7,009 bases of DNA from Halothiobacillus neapolitanus (GCA_020721485.1 DYMR01000099.1:1-7009), one strand, 5' to 3'; shown: positions 1 through 5,988, counted from the stretch's first letter. Numbers and translations: made by a program. The notes: generated from the sequence alone by a model not told the origin.

Positions 1-176
1 CCGCCTACGACCCAGCCAGCCTGGTTGGCCGACACACCGTGATGGTGGCGAACCTCAAACCTCGGCAAATGAAATTTGGCCTCTCCGAAGGGATGGTACT
101 TGCCGCCGGTGGCGATGGCGGGCTATATATCCTCTCGCCCGATCAAGGTGCAAAACCGGGGATGCGGGTGAAATAG
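1..176 (+). CDS. metG: Methionyl-tRNA synthetase, C-terminal end (partial)
   Basis: The reading frame starts at base 3 and runs 57 codons to TAG at 174-176; the rest of the gene lies left of the window. MetRS charges tRNA-Met with methionine in the cytoplasm. The visible piece is the end of the C-terminal tRNA-binding (OB-fold, EMAP/Trbp111-like) domain that dimerises long bacterial MetRS. It contains [20 protein letters not shown] followed by a short glycine-rich turn, [11 protein letters not shown], and a final VK. This matches the end of E. coli MetG almost motif for motif (VANLAPRKMRFGISEGM..., LSPDAGAKPG...). A strong terminator begins 18 bp after the stop, so metG ends its transcription unit here. 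The family assignment is secure; only the missing N-terminus prevents checking the catalytic HIGH and KMSKS motifs. Confidence 0.95.
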   Translation, partial: AYDPASLVGRHTVMVANLKPRQMKFGLSEGMVLAAGGDGGLYILSPDQGAKPGMRVK

Positions 177-193
177 TCCGTCACCCCTCAACA

Positions 194-219
194 AAAAAGC
201 CCCTGAAACGGGGCTTTTT
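194..219 (+). terminator. Rho-independent terminator of metG
   Basis: AAAAAGCCCC (194-203) pairs with GGGGCTTTTT (210-219) around the 6-nt loop TGAAAC. The GC core is followed by a T run on the + strand, and the A run on the left arm gives a T run on the other strand too. It could therefore also stop any minus-strand transcript coming from ccoS. It lies 18 bp after the metG stop codon. Confidence 0.93.
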
Positions 220-294
220 AATTTTTCCATATATTATATTTTTACATTAAATTCAATTGGTTAATAAATGCCCCATACAGAATATGCGCAGAGA

Positions 295-464
295 TTAACA
301 GGCTGTTGAAAAATGATTTCAACAGCCTGTTAAAGCAAGCCAAGGATGGCTTGCCCGAAGATCAAGCATCGTCAGTGCTTGATTTTCGCCCATCGTTACG
401 GGCGTGTACCGGAACGATGGGGTTGAAAAAACGACAGGGAAGTCTTTTTTCAACATCCTGTTAA
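295..464. mobile_element. MITE-like non-coding repeat element of five hairpins
   Basis: A 170-bp non-coding unit bounded by imperfect terminal inverted repeats: TTAACAGGCTGTTGAAAAA at 295-313 and the complement of TTAACAGGATGTTGAAAAA at 446-464 (18 of 19 positions match). Inside, five hairpins follow one another almost without gaps: H1 295-311/317-333 (17 bp, perfect); H2 335-342/347-354 (8 bp, perfect); H3 356-368/376-388 (13 bp with one G-T pair); H4 389-397/413-421 plus inner 399-401/409-411; H5 422-431/445-454 plus inner 433-435/442-444. The last 54 bases of the window repeat part of this element exactly, in the opposite orientation, which shows it is a dispersed family. No protein is encoded. 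It sits between the convergent ends of metG and ccoS. It could be a transposase-dependent MITE or a REP/BIME-like element; no transposase is present to decide. Confidence 0.75.
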
Positions 465-492
465 CTCTGTTGACTTTCCACCCCCACCCCAG

Positions 493-515
493 CCCTCCCC
501 CCTCAAGGGGGAGGG
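493..515. repeat. C-rich/G-rich intergenic palindrome
   Basis: CCCTCCCCC (493-501) pairs with GGGGGAGGG (507-515) around the loop CTCAA. Read on the minus strand it has the same CCCTCCCCCTTGAG...GGGAGGG core as the last hairpin of the array at 5841-5988, including similar flanking C/G-rich sequence (CACCCCCACCCCAGCC here). It is therefore a member of the same dispersed repeat family. It lies downstream of both metG and ccoS and lacks a T run, so it is not a standard terminator. The rest of 516-595 shows only a weak related CCTCAAGGGGCG motif and nothing else I can name. Confidence 0.7.
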
Positions 516-595
516 TGAATCGCATGTCCTTTGGCTCACCCCTTAGTCCGCCTCAAGGGGCGCACCGGGTCAAAGTTTACGCTATAGAAACTCGA

Positions 596-808
596 TTAAT
601 CCGGTATTTTGGCCTTGACCACAGAAGGATCATGCGCCGACGGCGGGGACGGCACCGGAATTTTGGGGTCATCGTCGTCCAGCAACATGCGGTGCGCCGG
701 GCCATCCAAGTCTTCGTATTGATTATTCCGAATCGCCCAAAACACGGCCCAGACCATCACGCCAGCGATCACCACGCTGAGCGGCACGAATAAATACAAC
801 ACAGCCAT
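596..808 (-). CDS. ccoS: cbb3-type cytochrome oxidase assembly protein CcoS
   Basis: A 70-aa protein with one N-terminal membrane segment (about residues 3-25, LYLFVPLSVVIAGVMVWAVF). Immediately after comes the family signature FWAIRNNQYEDLDGPAHR (23-40) and an acidic LLDDDD (42-46). The tail is proline-rich and variable. CcoS is a small inner-membrane factor needed to mature cbb3-type (FixNOP) haem-copper oxidase, probably at the cofactor-insertion step. A perfect AGGAGG (complement at 816-821) sits 7 nt before the ATG, fixing the start. CcoS usually ends a ccoGHIS/fixGHIS cluster; here the gene upstream is htpX behind two terminators, so ccoS stands alone in this window. Length (70 aa) is within the family's usual range. 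The identification rests on the NQYEDLDGPAHR-type motif and is strong. Confidence 0.92.
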   Translation of the reverse strand: MAVLYLFVPLSVVIAGVMVWAVFWAIRNNQYEDLDGPAHRMLLDDDDPKIPVPSPPSAHDPSVVKAKIPD

Positions 809-913
809 TTTGTCCCCTCCTGGTGGGAAGCCCCACGCCGAACTTTTTTATTGGATTGTGCGCCTATGATTGTACGCCGAATGCATCGGTTCCCGCGCAA
901 TCTGCTCAGACGA

Positions 914-937
914 TAAAAAACCCGCGCAAGGGCGGGT
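914..937 (-). terminator. Terminator, second copy of a tandem pair
   Basis: ACCCGC (920-925) pairs with GCGGGT (932-937) around a 6-nt loop; the A run at 915-920 gives a U run when read on the minus strand. It nearly duplicates the hairpin at 947-970 (AATAAAAAACCCGC... versus ATAAAAAACCCGC...). It lies after htpX and before ccoS in the direction of transcription, so it would stop read-through into ccoS. Confidence 0.8.
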
Positions 938-944
938 GCAGACA

Positions 945-970
945 ATAAAAAACCCGCACAGGGCGGGTTT
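945..970 (-). terminator. htpX: Rho-independent terminator of htpX
   Basis: AAACCCGC (950-957) pairs with GCGGGTTT (963-970) around ACAGG, followed on the minus strand by a run of Ts (complement of 947-952). It lies about 50 bp after the htpX stop. A further GC-capped hairpin without a T run (GCTCGA 978-983 / TCGAGC 994-999) lies between it and the htpX stop. Confidence 0.85.
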
Positions 971-1020
971 GGGGCTGGCTCGATTCTCAGGAGTCGAGCA
1001 AAAGGCAGATTCAAGCCGCG

Positions 1021-1950
1021 TTATTGCACGGTGGCACTGCGCGCGCCCACATCCAAGTTGCTGGCATTACGCAGGGCAGCAATCCGCTCATCCAGCGGCG
1101 GGTGGGACATGAACAACCGCCCAAAGCTGCCTTGGTGGCCGGAAATCCCGAAGGCGGTCATCTGCGCCGGCAGTTGTGCCGGGGTTTCGTAGTTGAGCTT
1201 CAACCGTTCCAAGGCCGCGATCATTTTTTGACGGCTGGCAAAGCGCGCACCGGCTTCGTCGGCACGGAATTCGCGCTGGCGCGAGAACCACATCACGATC
1301 ACGCTGGCCAGAATGCCGAAGATAATTTCCGCGACGATGGTGGCGACATAAAAGCCAATGCCCGGCGCATCATCTTGGTTTTTCAGCAGCACGCGATCCA
1401 CGAAGTACCCCACGATGCGGGCAAAGAAGATCACGAAGGTGTTCACTACGCCTTGAATCAAGGTCAGGGTAATCATATCGCCGTTGGCAATGTGGCCGAC
1501 TTCGTGACCCAGTACGGCTTCGGCTTCATCGCGGCTCATGTTCGCCAGCAGGCCGGTCGAAACGGCCACGAGGGCGTTATTTCGGCTGGCGCCGGTGGCA
1601 AAGGCGTTGATTTCCGGCGAATCGTAAATCGCGACTTCCGGCATGCCGATGCCCGCCATTTTGGCTTGCCGTTCGACGGTTTGCACCAACCAACGCTCCG
1701 CTTCGTTGCGCGGTTGCTCAATCACTTGCGCGCCGACACTGCGTTTGGCCATCCATTTGGACATCATCAGCGAAATCAAGGAACCGCCGAAACCAAATAC
1801 GGCCGCCAGCACGAGGGTTGAAGTGTAGTTGATGCCATCTTTGGTCATGGTGGCGCCCAAACCAAATACCTTGGAGATCACAAACCAGGCGACGGTCAGG
1901 ATCAACATCACGGCTAAGTTGGTTAACAGGAACAAGAAAATGCGCTTCAT
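1021..1950 (-). CDS. htpX: Membrane-bound zinc metalloprotease HtpX
   Basis: A 309-aa member of peptidase family M48 (HtpX). It degrades misfolded or damaged inner-membrane proteins, acting alongside FtsH, with the active site on the cytoplasmic side. Visible parts: N-terminal membrane segments at about 4-29 and 42-63; the zinc motif HEVGH at 149-153 within [14 protein letters not shown]; two further hydrophobic segments at about 161-184 and 198-222; and the third ligand region SRQREFRAD with E227 equivalent to E222 of the E. coli enzyme. The C-terminus carries [14 protein letters not shown] (280-293), a typical HtpX ending. An in-frame ATG 16 codons upstream exists, but the start at 1950 gives the conserved [16 protein letters not shown]-terminus and has a GGGAGG ribosome site 11 nt upstream. 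A heat-shock-like promoter lies in the 122-bp gap before it. Tandem terminators follow. All catalytic residues are intact. Confidence 0.97.
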   Translation of the reverse strand: MKRIFLFLLTNLAVMLILTVAWFVISKVFGLGATMTKDGINYTSTLVLAAVFGFGGSLISLMMSKWMAKRSVGAQVIEQPRNEAERWLVQTVERQAKMAGIGMPEVAIYDSPEINAFATGASRNNALVAVSTGLLANMSRDEAEAVLGHEVGHIANGDMITLTLIQGVVNTFVIFFARIVGYFVDRVLLKNQDDAPGIGFYVATIVAEIIFGILASVIVMWFSRQREFRADEAGARFASRQKMIAALERLKLNYETPAQLPAQMTAFGISGHQGSFGRLFMSHPPLDERIAALRNASNLDVGARSATVQ

Positions 1951-2029
1951 GGCGGTGTTGTCCTCCCAAAGAGACAAAACGACAAAGGAACAAATCAAAA
2001 CTGAGATTTAGTCAAATACTCTACTGAAA

Positions 2030-2057
2030 AGTTTGGGTTTATTCTGAAATTTTCAAG
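2030..2057 (-). promoter_or_regulatory. Candidate sigma-32-like (heat-shock) promoter for htpX
   Basis: On the minus strand: CTTGAAA (2057-2051) as the -35, a 13-nt spacer, then CCCAAACT (2037-2030) as the -10. The RpoH consensus is CTTGAAA and CCCCATNT with an 11-16 nt spacer, so the -35 is perfect and the -10 matches at about five of its seven fixed positions. Transcription would start near 2020, leaving a leader of about 70 nt before the htpX ATG. htpX is a known heat-shock gene in E. coli, which makes the match more believable. It is still a prediction from one sequence. Confidence 0.5.
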
Positions 2058-2072
2058 TAGCTTCGCACATTA

Positions 2073-2498
2073 TCACGCGCCGATGCTTCCGCCCCGCAGT
2101 ATGGCAATGACCCGCGCTTCGCGCCGCAACATCAGCGGCGTTTGCCACGACGCTCTGGGCGTTGGGTACAAGGGCAAGGCGCGTAATCCGCGTTGATCGG
2201 CTTGCCACGCCAGATAATCGGCGCTCGGCATCATCGCGGCGGCAGTTGTCTCGATGCGTTGCCACGATGCCCACGCCAGCGGGCTGCGCCAGCCGAGCAA
2301 AACCCAACCCAGCGCGTACTCTGCCGCAATTTTGCCCACAGGATCGGCCGACATCAGCCCCAGCCACAAAGAGATGTCCGCCGGGCTGGGCGGCGCTGCC
2401 ACCGCCCCCGTGATCCAGTCCCGCACGGATGCCCGCAACGCTGGCGAAAGAGGCGTCCGGCTGGGTAGATACAGCGCATCCAGCGGCGATTCCGTCAT
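2073..2498 (-). CDS. Hypothetical protein, third gene of the ycjX-ycjF operon
   Basis: A 141-aa protein I do not recognise. The ATG overlaps the ycjF stop in an ATGA (2495-2498), which argues strongly for translation coupled to ycjF and chooses this frame over a longer overlapping ORF at 2053-2538. It ends with tandem in-frame stops TGA TAA. There is no signal peptide. The middle, about 45-75 (LWLGLMSADPVGKIAAEYALGWVLLGW), is weakly hydrophobic and looks like amphipathic helices rather than a clear membrane segment. The protein is tryptophan- and alanine-rich, with a basic patch near the C-terminus (MLRREARVIAILRGG). E. coli carries tyrR, a much larger regulator, after ycjF, and this is not tyrR. 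Position suggests a partner of YcjX/YcjF; nothing in the sequence gives a function. Confidence 0.75.
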   Translation of the reverse strand: MTESPLDALYLPSRTPLSPALRASVRDWITGAVAAPPSPADISLWLGLMSADPVGKIAAEYALGWVLLGWRSPLAWASWQRIETTAAAMMPSADYLAWQADQRGLRALPLYPTPRASWQTPLMLRREARVIAILRGGSIGA

Positions 2499-3481
2499 GC
2501 GTTCGGCTGCTTGCGCTGGCCGCGCAGGAGTTCTTCAACCACCAGCCGCATGAGATTTTTGGCGATCAAGGGTTCGGTGGGTGGCAGTACGCGGCACAGT
2601 CGCATGGCCTGCTGCCCAATCCGCAGCGAATACAGCGCCACCCCAACCCCCTGCCCGGCGCGCGCACCCACTTGCATCAGCAGGTTCGACAACCAGGTTT
2701 GACTGGCGGAATCCAGCACCGTTTCCGTCACCGTGGTGAAGGCAATGTTGCGCAGGATGAGTTGATACAAGCGCCAACGCGCCGTCGCCGACCAGCGAAT
2801 GCCGTACAGCCCGGCAATGCGTTCCACCAAGGCCGCGTTCCGCCAGGCCACGAGCAATAAATCAATGGCGGGATATGGGCTGGCGGCAATGAATAACCCG
2901 GTTTTCAGTGCTTCGCGTTTGATGAGTGCCACGGCTTGCCGATCCTGCGGCGCATACCATTGCCGCAATACATCGGCGGCTTCGGGCAATTGCCAACCGG
3001 CATCGACCTTCGCGATGGCGGCCTGCAAGGCGGGCAGATGCGGGCTGCGGCGATACAGCGTTTGCACGGCACGCAACCGTTCTACCGCACCGGTCATCGG
3101 CACGGGCTGCGCCAAATCCTTCGCCCATTGGACTTGTTCCGCGCTGATGGCATCGAGCTGTGCGCGGGCACGGTGCGCTTGCCAGCCAAGCCAGACAAAT
3201 CCGCCCAGCAAGCCCACACCCACCGCCAGTAACCCGCCCCCGAGCCAGGACGACAGCGCCCAGCCCCAAACCACGGTTTGCCCCCACAACACGGCGAGCC
3301 ACAACAGAATGGCCGCCGTCAGCAAGCGCATGAAACCCTGGGTGCGCGAGGGCGGCAATAATGCCTCGGGTTCACCTGCTTCGACCTCATCGCCCGACCA
3401 GGCCGTCGGGTCGATTTCTGGCACTTGGGCGCCGGTGCGGTGAACCACTGTGCGCAGAATCTGTTCCTCTGGTTGGCTCAT
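2495..3481 (-). CDS. ycjF: YcjF family inner-membrane protein (DUF697)
   Basis: A 328-aa protein. The first ~48 residues are acidic and likely cytoplasmic. Two membrane segments follow at about 52-73 and 79-101. The C-terminal half matches YcjF/DUF697: SPYPAIDLLLVAWRNAALVE (201-220) and RIAGLYGIRWS, then WRLYQLILRNIAFTTVTE, a helical stretch with AGQGVGVALYSLRIGQQAM (about 275-293), and LCRVLPP. These align closely with E. coli YcjF (ALVDMAVILWRN, RIATLYGIE, RLFKLVLLNIAFA, RLGIKAMELCRPLP). In E. coli ycjF is paired with ycjX in the phage-shock/stress context; its biochemical role is unknown. The ATG overlaps the ycjX stop (ATGA at 3478-3481) and its own stop overlaps the next ATG. No psp genes are visible nearby. 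Confidence 0.93.
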   Translation of the reverse strand: MSQPEEQILRTVVHRTGAQVPEIDPTAWSGDEVEAGEPEALLPPSRTQGFMRLLTAAILLWLAVLWGQTVVWGWALSSWLGGGLLAVGVGLLGGFVWLGWQAHRARAQLDAISAEQVQWAKDLAQPVPMTGAVERLRAVQTLYRRSPHLPALQAAIAKVDAGWQLPEAADVLRQWYAPQDRQAVALIKREALKTGLFIAASPYPAIDLLLVAWRNAALVERIAGLYGIRWSATARWRLYQLILRNIAFTTVTETVLDSASQTWLSNLLMQVGARAGQGVGVALYSLRIGQQAMRLCRVLPPTEPLIAKNLMRLVVEELLRGQRKQPNA

Positions 3482-4803
3482 TTTGCCTCCAGTAAAAATT
3501 TAATCAGTTGATCGACCCGGCGGGACGGAAATGCCCGCGCCCGATCCAACCCCGGCGGCGGCGCCAATACGGGCAACTCCGCAATCCGCAGATTAAGCTG
3601 ATGCGGCAAGGCATCCGGCAAGCTCGGCGGAGTGAATTCAATGCGTTCCCCGCGTCGTTTATCCACCCCAATCAAACGGGGATGGCCCGGCGAACTTTCC
3701 TGCACCTGTGCGGCTTGAATGGCGGTCATCGCGAACACTTTCAAGTCGATGTCGGCCGCAGCCAAGCGCTGTACCGATTCATACAAAAAGGATTCGACCA
3801 AGGATTGCAGCCGGAGTTGATCGGCGGGCAACACATGGTCGATTTTGGTGGCACAAATCGCCACGCGGCGGATTTTTCGGCGGAACAAGCGCCCCAACCA
3901 ATGATCTTGGCCATAACGGAACGGCGCCAGCGCGCCTTCAATCGCTGCGCGCATATCTTGCAGCGCCGCTTGCCCGGCAGTCATCGCACCGAGCACATCG
4001 ATCAAAATGACTTGCGCATCCAACGATTGAAAATGCTGCTCGAAAAACGGCCGCACCACTTGATCGCGATACGCCAAATAGCGCGCGCGACAAACCGCGC
4101 CGTAACTTGCTTTCGGCCAATTCGGAGCATCCGATGCCAAAGCGCTTAAAGCAAACAGGGGGATGAACGGCGCGGCCAGCGGATCATAGGCATCGCCGGG
4201 CAACAAAAATCGCCCCGGCACATTTTGACTGAGGGCCTGCGGCGCTTGGCGGCACAGGGCGAGAAAGTCCGCCCATTCGTGCTGCAATCGGCTGAGTGTT
4301 GCTTCATCGGCCGGTTGAGCGGGGTCCAGCGCGGCCAATTCTGCCAGAAGTGCCCGCCCCAACGAGGCACGCGGCTCACGGGCGCAGCCATCCCAAACCG
4401 CTTGGCAAAATTGAGTATACGACCAATCCAACAACTGCAAATCCAACAGCCATTCGCCGGGATAGTCCACCAATTCAATCACTTGCTTGCGCGGTTGCAG
4501 GGAATACCACGGGCGATCATAGGTCAGCTCGATGCGCGCGACCGACCAGTCTGTGGTCGATTTCGGCCAGCGCGGTGGATGTCCGGTTAAGGCCGTCAAT
4601 CCCGCGTCGTAATCGAAGGCTCGCGGGGTATCGCGCTGCCAATGGCCATGCACGAGCGCATCCAAGGCGGGCACACCGGAAAATGAACCACGCCGCACAT
4701 TTTCCAGATGGTTGATGAGGGTGGTGATGAGGGTGGATTTTCCCGCCTGCGACAGCCCCGTCACACCAATGCGCAGCACCGGGCTAAACCAAGAATCAGC
4801 CAT
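3478..4803 (-). CDS. ycjX: YcjX family P-loop GTPase-like stress protein (DUF463)
   Basis: A 441-aa cytoplasmic protein of the YcjX/DUF463 family; E. coli YcjX is 465 aa. Near the N-terminus is the Walker A/G1 loop GLSQAGKST (16-24). The G3-type motif and family signature VDYPGEWLLDL spans 112-122, with D113 and G116. A G4-like TKID lies at 319-322, preceded by the hydrophobic strand RVAICA. A second hydrophobic strand VILIDVLGAM (265-274) ends in an acidic residue. The family binds nucleotide and is stress-induced in enterobacteria together with YcjF, but its cellular target is not established. The frame is open 25 codons further upstream into nudF; I chose 4803 because MADSWFSPVLRIGVTG gives the usual short lead to the P-loop and follows the nudF stop by 8 bp, with AAGG at the nudF end as a likely ribosome site. 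Confidence 0.93.
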   Translation of the reverse strand: MADSWFSPVLRIGVTGLSQAGKSTLITTLINHLENVRRGSFSGVPALDALVHGHWQRDTPRAFDYDAGLTALTGHPPRWPKSTTDWSVARIELTYDRPWYSLQPRKQVIELVDYPGEWLLDLQLLDWSYTQFCQAVWDGCAREPRASLGRALLAELAALDPAQPADEATLSRLQHEWADFLALCRQAPQALSQNVPGRFLLPGDAYDPLAAPFIPLFALSALASDAPNWPKASYGAVCRARYLAYRDQVVRPFFEQHFQSLDAQVILIDVLGAMTAGQAALQDMRAAIEGALAPFRYGQDHWLGRLFRRKIRRVAICATKIDHVLPADQLRLQSLVESFLYESVQRLAAADIDLKVFAMTAIQAAQVQESSPGHPRLIGVDKRRGERIEFTPPSLPDALPHQLNLRIAELPVLAPPPGLDRARAFPSRRVDQLIKFLLEAK

Positions 4804-4811
4804 GGCGGGGC

Positions 4812-5393
4812 TTACCTTTGCCAGCGCGCGCGGTGACGGTCGAGCCACTGAAGCGCGATGATCGGTGCCGCAGAGCAAATTCGACCTTGATCGACGGCGG
4901 CCAATGCCTCATCCAGCGGCATCACGGTCAAACGAATGTCTTCATGCTCTTCGGGCAACCCGTGAAAACGCGCGCTGGGCAGTGCGTCAATCAAGCCCAG
5001 AAACAGGGCAATGCTTTCCGTCGTGCCGCCGGGGCTGACCCAATAGCGCGTGATCGGCACCAAAGTCACGCCGTGCAACCCGGCCTCTTCCTCTAATTCG
5101 CGCAAGGCCACCGCCTCGACCGATTCCTCCGGCTCAATCATGCCGGCGACGATTTCCGTCAGCCACGGGCCACCGGGCGCTTCCAACGCGCCGGGGCGAA
5201 ATTGCTCGGTCAACACCACTTGTCCACTGGCGGCATGAAACGGCAGCACCGCGACGGCATGACCACGCTCGAACAACTCCCGCGTCAACGGCGGCGACAT
5301 CTGCCCGTCAAATCGGGCAAACCGCAGGGTGTAGCGATTCAGCGCAAAAAAACCGCGATACAGCGATTCGGTGCTCAACAGCTCATAGCGCAT
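4812..5393 (-). CDS. nudF: ADP-ribose pyrophosphatase (Nudix hydrolase)
   Basis: A 193-aa Nudix hydrolase that splits ADP-ribose into AMP and ribose 5-phosphate in the cytoplasm, clearing a reactive NAD breakdown product. The Nudix box GX5EX7REUXEEXGU is complete: G84, E90, R98-E99-L100, E102-E103, G105-L106. The N-terminus ESLYRGFFALNRYTLR (9-24), then REL-FERGHAVAVLPF (about 38-52), TEQFRPGA (62-69) and SPGGTTE (120-126) all match E. coli NudF, as does GLPEEHEDIR (145-154), which carries the second-shell catalytic glutamate region. CAAPI-type ending ICSAAPIIALQWL (172-184) is also typical. AGGA sits 9 nt before the ATG. This is the first gene of the operon and is followed after 8 bp by ycjX. 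In E. coli nudF is next to tolC rather than ycjX, so this pairing is different. Confidence 0.96.
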   Translation of the reverse strand: MRYELLSTESLYRGFFALNRYTLRFARFDGQMSPPLTRELFERGHAVAVLPFHAASGQVVLTEQFRPGALEAPGGPWLTEIVAGMIEPEESVEAVALRELEEEAGLHGVTLVPITRYWVSPGGTTESIALFLGLIDALPSARFHGLPEEHEDIRLTVMPLDEALAAVDQGRICSAAPIIALQWLDRHRARWQR

Positions 5394-5439
5394 CGGCTTG
5401 ATCCTGAATGAAATAAGTCAATAGAGGCGTTATTCTTGT

Positions 5440-5456
5440 GGCGGAAGTGTTCCGCC
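5440..5456. promoter_or_regulatory. Operator-like palindrome in the nudF / orf98 divergent gap
   Basis: GGCGGAA (5440-5446) and TTCCGCC (5450-5456) form a perfect 7-bp-arm inverted repeat around GTG. It is 47 bp upstream of the nudF ATG and 22 bp upstream of the orf98 ATG, a natural place for a shared operator. It could instead form a small hairpin in the orf98 leader. I found no convincing -35/-10 pair in the gap: TTGATC (5398-5403) is well spaced from 5421-5426, but that -10 is poor. No known regulator consensus is recognised. Confidence 0.4.
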
Positions 5457-5477
5457 GACTACTGAGGTTGCCGCCCG

Positions 5478-5774
5478 ATGGATCCCCTGTTACGACTCTT
5501 AGAGCCGCTGATCGGCAGCCCGCTACACTTGGACGGCTTCAGCGGAACGGTGGTCGATGTGTTGGCCGACCCACCCGCGTTGGTTCTGGCCGCTGGTCAG
5601 GGTTTGGCCATCGAATGCGACCACCTGGGACGACCGCAGCAACAGACCGGAGTCAACCATACCATCAGCCTGCTAAGCCCGCAGGGCAGCGCGTTATCGG
5701 CTGAAATTCAGCGGCAACTGCCTGAACCCTTGGCGCGCGCGCTGCATGCTTTACTGATTGACGCTGCGGAATAA
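5478..5774 (+). CDS. Hypothetical protein, 98 aa, divergent from nudF
   Basis: A short ORF of unknown function, not recognised as any named family. The protein has a leucine-rich start (MDPLLRLLEPLIG), a central part predicted by eye to be beta-rich (GTVVDVLADPPALVLAA, then LAIECDHLGRPQ, about 25-55), a polar HTISLLSPQG stretch and a helical alanine/leucine-rich C-terminus (LARALHALLIDAAE). It has no signal peptide or membrane segment. The ribosome site is weak (TGAGG at 5463-5467, 10 nt before the ATG). An overlapping ORF in another frame (GTG at 5438 to 5704) looks less protein-like, being arginine- and proline-rich. The gene is divergent from nudF and convergent with the HDOD gene. Its codon third positions look like those of its neighbours, which favours a real gene. 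Confidence 0.6.
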   Translation: MDPLLRLLEPLIGSPLHLDGFSGTVVDVLADPPALVLAAGQGLAIECDHLGRPQQQTGVNHTISLLSPQGSALSAEIQRQLPEPLARALHALLIDAAE

Positions 5775-5812
5775 TTCCGGCGAACTGGCACCGTCTCGCG
5801 CAAACCTAAGTA

Positions 5813-5836
5813 TTTGAATTTTCTAAAAATTTCAAA
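5813..5836. repeat. AT-rich inverted repeat
   Basis: TTTGAA (5813-5818) and TTCAAA (5831-5836) face each other across an AT-only core with one C, an abrupt AT-rich island in GC-rich DNA about 40 bp after the orf98 stop. It directly precedes the GCGACAC hairpin array and may be one end of that element. It has no GC stem, so it is not a normal terminator. Confidence 0.4.
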
Positions 5837-5840
5837 GATT

Positions 5841-5988
5841 GCGACACACACCCCTTGATGGGTGATTGCGACACTCCCTTCCCCTTGAAAAGAGGCGGGG
5901 GCGACACCCCTCCCCTTGAGGGCGGGGCGACACACCCTCGCCCTTAAAAAGGGGCGGTCTACACTCCCTCCCCCTTGAGGGGGGAGGG
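5841..5988. repeat. Array of five degenerate hairpin repeats
   Basis: Five units start with GCGACAC or a close variant, at 5841, 5868, 5901, 5927 and 5958, spaced 26-33 bp. Each is a C-rich arm, a CTTGA- or TTAAA-like loop and a G-rich arm. Examples are CACCC/GGGTG (5849-5853/5860-5864), CCCC and CCC with GGG and GGGG (5907-5914/5920-5927), CGCCC/GGGCG (5939-5943/5952-5956) and CCCTCCCCC/GGGGGAGGG (5966-5974/5980-5988). The last hairpin shares its core with the palindrome at 493-515. The region is non-coding and lies between the convergent 3' ends of orf98 and the HDOD gene. It fits a REP-like intergenic repeat expanded in tandem. The remainder of the gap (6002-6087) shows nothing I can name. 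Confidence 0.75.

Noticed and set aside
404..793. A 129-codon + strand ORF
   Set aside because: It begins in the mobile element, crosses the C-rich palindrome and ends antisense to ccoS; no coding character.
1024..1821. A 265-codon + strand open frame opposite htpX
   Set aside because: It is the antisense shadow of htpX, a certain gene; its translation is rich in H, R and G with no family motifs, as expected for a GC-rich complement frame.
1951..1998. A 16-codon N-terminal extension of HtpX
   Set aside because: It would place the ribosome site within the gene and precede the conserved [11 protein letters not shown] start; the family begins at the inner ATG.
2010..2015. TTGACT (minus strand) as a sigma-70 -35 for htpX
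   Set aside because: No acceptable -10 hexamer lies 15-19 nt downstream (the best placed one is TGTTCC).
2053..2538. A 161-codon minus-strand frame overlapping orf141
   Set aside because: Its product is low-complexity (A, R, G, S-rich) and it overlaps the end of ycjF, whereas the 2073-2498 frame has the ATGA coupling and a protein-like composition.
2799..3443. A 214-codon + strand frame
   Set aside because: It is antisense to ycjF; the S/P/C-rich translation has no recognisable domain.
4804..4878. A 25-codon N-terminal extension of YcjX
   Set aside because: It overlaps the end of nudF and adds residues not typical of the family; the ATG at 4803 follows the nudF stop with normal spacing.
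5438..5704. An 88-codon + strand ORF starting with GTG
   Set aside because: It overlaps orf98 in another frame, starts inside the palindrome, and gives an R/P-rich product; the 5478 frame is more protein-like.
5841..5988. Possible CRISPR array
   Set aside because: Units are degenerate, differ in length (26-33 bp), and have no constant-repeat/unique-spacer alternation; the sequence between lead motifs is itself palindromic. No cas genes are present.
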